Of a stretch of 35,343 nucleotides of DNA, positions 32,789-35,343 are shown in pieces. The position numbers were made by a program, and so were the translations under genes. Positions within the stretch are counted from its first letter, which is position 1; every line of letters starts with the position of its first letter. The notes beneath the pieces were generated by a model, which was not told the DNA's origin, made no database searches, and saw only the letters and a list, made by a program, of their open reading frames with translations. This DNA comes from Mesobacillus zeae (GTDB taxonomy: Bacteria; Bacillota; Bacilli; Bacillales; Cytobacillaceae). Location of the stretch: assembly GCF_003570705.1 (NCBI RefSeq), contig NZ_QWVT01000026.1, positions 1 through 35,343 of the forward strand, in the 5' to 3' direction.

Positions 32789-32805
32789 CCCCTTTAAGCT
32801 CCTTT

Positions 32806-32845
32806 ATAAAAAGAAGATGCAAGCGTCGTAGCTGCTTACATCTTC
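32806..32845 (-). terminator. Intercistronic terminator between tatA and tatC
   Basis: A 12-bp stem with one mismatch: GAAGATGCAAGC (32813-32824) against GCTTACATCTTC (32834-32845), nine-base loop, and TTTTTAT on the minus strand. Lying between two genes that must be co-expressed, it probably works as a partial terminator giving more tatA than tatC transcript, in keeping with the known TatA excess. Confidence 0.75.
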
Positions 32846-32856
32846 CCGTTTCAAGA

Positions 32857-33060
32857 TTAAATTGCTTGATCGTCCTTGAGCTTTGTCTTTCCTTTTTCAT
32901 GGTCGTCGTCATCGGAGACAAGTTCGCGTGTGGACTTTTTGAATTCCTTCAGGGTAGATCCAACCGCGCGCCCCAGTTCAGGCAGCTTTGAAGGCCCAAA
33001 AATGATCAATGCGATGACCAGGACAATTATCAAACCGGGAATGCCGATGTTTGAAAGCAT
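32857..33060 (-). CDS. tatA: Tat translocase subunit TatA
   Basis: 67 residues: one N-terminal membrane helix ([24 protein letters not shown]), the FGPxxLPELGR hinge, an amphipathic helix [16 protein letters not shown], and an acidic-then-basic tail. This is the TatAd/TatAy type of Bacillus that oligomerises to form the pore. AGGGGG eight bases before ATG 33060. It lies five bases after the small CxxH/CxxC gene and 68 bases before tatC. Confidence 0.97.
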   Translation of the reverse strand: MLSNIGIPGLIIVLVIALIIFGPSKLPELGRAVGSTLKEFKKSTRELVSDDDDHEKGKTKLKDDQAI

Positions 33061-33064
33061 AAAA

Positions 33065-33262
33065 TTAACCCCCTATCATTACGTTTTCTTTTGTCTTTTT
33101 CCGTTGAACTGAATGGTTAAACAGCTTATAATCCGGTTTCTGCCTGCACACTTCGCATTGCTGCCCACAGCCGGGAGAGCTTTGCTCGGTGATTGAATGC
33201 ACATGAGGGAGGTCAATCATCTTCAACCCGTTTTTTACATGCTTGGAACAGACTAGAATCAT
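33065..33262 (-). CDS. Small CxxH/CxxC protein in the phoX-tat operon
   Basis: 65 residues with CSKH (Cys5-His8) near the start and CGQQCEVC (Cys32, Cys36, Cys39) in the middle, so a likely one-zinc ribbon. It recalls the Bacillus CxxH/CxxC (BA_5709-type) small proteins. ATG 33262 has AAGGGG eight bases upstream; the longer frame to 33280 would start inside that ribosome site. Located between phoX and tatA on one transcript. Function unknown; a role in phosphatase maturation or Tat targeting is a guess from position only. Confidence 0.82.
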   Translation of the reverse strand: MILVCSKHVKNGLKMIDLPHVHSITEQSSPGCGQQCEVCRQKPDYKLFNHSVQRKKTKENVMIGG

Positions 33263-33301
33263 GATACAGGCCCCTTCCATGCCATTTTTTTGAAAAGGAA
33301 G

Positions 33302-34915
33302 TTAGAAGTATTTACCGAAGCTTCCGCCTTGTACAGCGACGAGGCAGGAGCGGCCGAAATCGTATCCCGGATAGGCGTTCCATGTTGCGGGATGCTGGAC
33401 ATCAAGGAACAGCGTGCGCTCATCAGCTGTCAGCCATGGGCCTGTTACTTCGCAGCCCTTTGGCCCTGAAGCGAATTGGAACGGCTCGCCATAGGATTTG
33501 CCGTCTGTCGGGATCAGGAATACGCCGCAGTTTTTATATGCTGCATACACATTGTCTTCCGTTGCTTCGTAGTCCTCAACAACCCAAAGGTTTCCTTTTT
33601 TATCAAAATGCAGGTTGTCAGGGCAAGTGATGCCGCTTTGCTGGCCGCCAGCTACAAACACTTCAAACGTAAATGATTCGCTGCCATGATCGCCGTCTGC
33701 AGGGAAGTACCTCACGATTTGGCCGTGGAAGTTTCCGTGTTTGCTATTATTGGTCAGAGCAAGGAAGACAGAGCCGTCGCGCGGACTGATTTCAACATCT
33801 TCCGGGCGGTCAAGCAAGGTTCCGCCAACAATGCGTGCAGCGGCACGGGCGTTAGTCAAAACATCAGCCTGATCCTTGAACTTAGCCTGGAGATTCGGAT
33901 TTGTCGCATAATCAATTGGAAGCCATTTTTGCTTCTCCATGTTCGCTACATATAAGGTTCCTGATTCAAGGATGTCAAAGTTTGCTTCACGGGACGAAGG
34001 GTTATATATCTTTTTGCTGATGAACTTATAGAAGCACTCGTCCTTTTGATCGTCTCCCATGTAAACAACAACACGATTATCCTTTGTCAGCCCCACAGCT
34101 GCGTTCTCATGGGCGAATCGGCCAAGCGCAGTGTGTTTGCGGACAGGTTTTGTAGGATCGAATGGATCCACTTCCACCACCCAGCCGTAATGGGTATCAT
34201 CGAAATTCGGCCAGCCGTACGAGCTGCCGTATGTTGTATTCTCTTCGCAGGACAGTGCCGTGTTCCACAGTGTCCTTCCGCCAGAACAGTTGCCAAGCGA
34301 GCCAAAAACTTTAGTAGCTCCATTGACAGCCTTACTCCCGAGGGCAGGCCCTGTCAATTCAATAGGGGTTGTCCCATCGACGCGGCGGTTGTATTTATCG
34401 TTCTTAACAAGTTTCCATCCATCTTTTTCTTTCTTGACGTGAATGACAGAGCCGCCAACAGATTCTTTTTCCATCTTCAGCAGTTCAGGGTAGTTCGCAA
34501 GATTCTCTTTCTTGAAGGTAGCTTCGTTAATCCCCAGCATTTTCATATAATTCGCCGGTTCAGGGAATTCATGATTCACCCAGATTAAGCCTTCTTCAGA
34601 ATTGTTCCCGCCTTTTAAGCTATCAATCGGGAAATACAGTGTAAGATCGGCGGAGTCGCCAAACTTCTCGCCTTTGGAGTTGATTTCATCCCCATAAGAG
34701 GCAATGATGTTGTACTTATAGCCGTTCGGCAGTACCAGGTCATTTTCCCATGTGCGCTGAATCGGCTTGAATGGCGCAGACATTGGCTTTCCTTTTCCGG
34801 GACCTTGTTCATTCCCAGTCATCGCGTTTCCAGTCAAAGCTCCAATTCCAGTCGAAGCCGCAACCAAAGCGGCAGTTGTACTCCCTGCATACGTTAAAAA
34901 TAAGCGACGATCCAT
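33302..34915 (-). CDS. phoX: PhoX-type (DUF839) phosphatase with Tat signal
   Basis: 537 residues. The Tat signal is DRRLFLTYAG at the very N-terminus, followed by an Ala-rich hydrophobic segment and a Gly/Lys-rich linker. The DUF839/PhoX body shows VNHEF, GNCSGGRTLWNTALSCEENTTYG (about 208-230), LGRFAHENAAVG, YMGDD, DRPEDVEISPRDGSVFLALTNN, and LHFDKKGNLWVVEDY. Characterised PhoX enzymes are Ca/Fe-dependent alkaline phosphatases exported folded by Tat; the SCEEN and HEN motifs match their metal-binding regions. Start ATG 34915 follows AAGGGAG. Promoter with Pho-box-like repeats upstream; downstream are the genes for its own export machine. Confidence 0.93.
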   Translation of the reverse strand: MDRRLFLTYAGSTTAALVAASTGIGALTGNAMTGNEQGPGKGKPMSAPFKPIQRTWENDLVLPNGYKYNIIASYGDEINSKGEKFGDSADLTLYFPIDSLKGGNNSEEGLIWVNHEFPEPANYMKMLGINEATFKKENLANYPELLKMEKESVGGSVIHVKKEKDGWKLVKNDKYNRRVDGTTPIELTGPALGSKAVNGATKVFGSLGNCSGGRTLWNTALSCEENTTYGSSYGWPNFDDTHYGWVVEVDPFDPTKPVRKHTALGRFAHENAAVGLTKDNRVVVYMGDDQKDECFYKFISKKIYNPSSREANFDILESGTLYVANMEKQKWLPIDYATNPNLQAKFKDQADVLTNARAAARIVGGTLLDRPEDVEISPRDGSVFLALTNNSKHGNFHGQIVRYFPADGDHGSESFTFEVFVAGGQQSGITCPDNLHFDKKGNLWVVEDYEATEDNVYAAYKNCGVFLIPTDGKSYGEPFQFASGPKGCEVTGPWLTADERTLFLDVQHPATWNAYPGYDFGRSCLVAVQGGSFGKYF

Positions 34916-34957
34916 CCCCCAACAACTCCCTTAATATTTATGTATCCTTCAATGAAA

Positions 34958-35011
34958 ATTATAGGGAACGGAGCCGCTTAATTGAATAAAGCTAGTGTTA
35001 AGATTTGTTAA
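34958..35011 (-). promoter_or_regulatory. Pho-box-like promoter of phoX-tat operon
   Basis: On the minus strand: TTAACA, four bases, TTAACA (35011-34996), then two weaker hexamers (TTTATT, TTAAGC) at about 10-11-bp steps, and TATAAT at 34963-34958. TTCAAT at 34986-34981 is the -35 slot with 17-bp spacing. Repeated TTAACA hexamers ending just before a poor -35 is the layout of PhoP-activated Bacillus promoters. Confidence 0.6.
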
Positions 35012-35343
35012 GACTGCGTGTATGATGTTTAAGGGGATGTGAAGGGGACATCGAAAGTTATCGGAACGTGGAACATTAGATTTTTTAAGACCTATTTTGG
35101 GAGGGCAGAGAAAAAGTAAATGCAGAAAGATTCATTTCATCAATTAAAAATCTCGCTTTAAACAAACTGCCTGCATATATTGATATGAAAAAAGATTAGC
35201 GCAAATGAGCTAATCTTTTTTGTTAATGATGAAGTACCCCAATTTAGTTAATAAATTTAAAGTGAAAATAAACAATAAGGTTCTAGATATTACATAACCA
35301 TCAATAGCCGGGAGCGTCAATAATTTTGTGTAAATGACGAAAT
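35012..35343. other. Right-edge intergenic DNA
   Basis: No supported gene. An ATG with a GGGAGGG upstream (35120s) opens a frame of only 13 codons. The notable element is the hairpin at 35188-35221. Confidence 0.45.
35188..35221. terminator. Bidirectional hairpin terminator
   Basis: AAAAAAGATTAGC (35188-35200) pairs perfectly with GCTAATCTTTTTT (35209-35221), with T-runs on both strands. It may end a gene entering from the right edge. Confidence 0.75.

Noticed and set aside
33686-34588. Plus-strand frames within phoX
   Set aside because: They lie opposite a complete PhoX gene with clear motifs and have no ribosome sites.
35128-35163. Tiny ORF near the right edge after GGGAGGG
   Set aside because: Only 13 codons; no way to separate it from chance.

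Overview
The window looks like a chromosomal segment of a low-to-moderate G+C Bacillaceae (Bacillus sensu lato: Mesobacillus, Cytobacillus or Neobacillus-like). The basis is gene content: an S-box (SAM-I) riboswitch before metI-metC-yitJ-metH, a ydbS-ydbT pair, TatA/TatC genes in an operon with a Tat-exported phosphatase, HxlR, XRE and OmpR-type regulators, and A+T-rich intergenic DNA with AGGAGG-type ribosome sites. I see no rRNA, tRNA, CRISPR array, prophage or intact transposase.

Layout. 1-2900 is a decaying, patchy zone: a 21-bp-period repeat array at the left edge, a VOC (glyoxalase-fold) protein, a broken DedA gene, a divergent HxlR regulator and RidA-like gene with a shared operator candidate, and the 3' remnant of a lost gene beside an IS-end-like hairpin. 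2919-4670 encodes a Tat-exported metallophosphoesterase with a Pho-box-like site upstream. 4754-12649 is the methionine operon: sigma-A promoter, SAM riboswitch with terminator/antiterminator, metI, metC, yitJ and metH, all overlapping. 13142-15988 holds an asparaginase lipoprotein, a LysR regulator and a divergent OsmC-type peroxidase. 15989-16835 is an 850-bp gene-free stretch with three striking palindromes. 16836-18031 is an XRE regulator, a membrane protein and a histidine phosphatase. 18080-22594 is a set of small accessory genes: PH-like protein, membrane protein, GNATs (one frameshifted), methyltransferase, and a Cys-rich pentapeptide-repeat protein. 22595-28026 has an MBL-fold hydrolase, then a response regulator/histidine kinase/DUF1648 operon divergent from a two-gene ABC transporter. 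28069-32013 has ydbS-ydbT, a large unknown protein and a second VOC-like protein. 32066-34915 (minus strand) is phoX - small CxxH/CxxC protein - tatA - tatC, with a Pho-box-like promoter.

How the genes work together. The met operon makes homocysteine from O-acetylhomoserine or via cystathionine, makes 5-methyl-THF, and methylates homocysteine by two routes (YitJ and cobalamin-dependent MetH), under SAM feedback. The two ends of the window share a theme of phosphate scavenging through the Tat pathway: both Tat-signal phosphoesterases have TTAACA-type direct repeats upstream, and one is co-transcribed with a Tat translocase, as in B. subtilis phoD-tatAd-tatCd. The kinase/regulator pair probably controls the divergent ABC transporter through helically phased TTAAGG repeats.

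The least explained signals are two unrelated arrays that both repeat every 21 bp (7 codons), a 22-bp identical palindrome found at two places 15 kb apart, and the paired long palindromes before the XRE gene. I did not find an obviously new multi-gene system; most of the novelty is in regulatory and repeat DNA.
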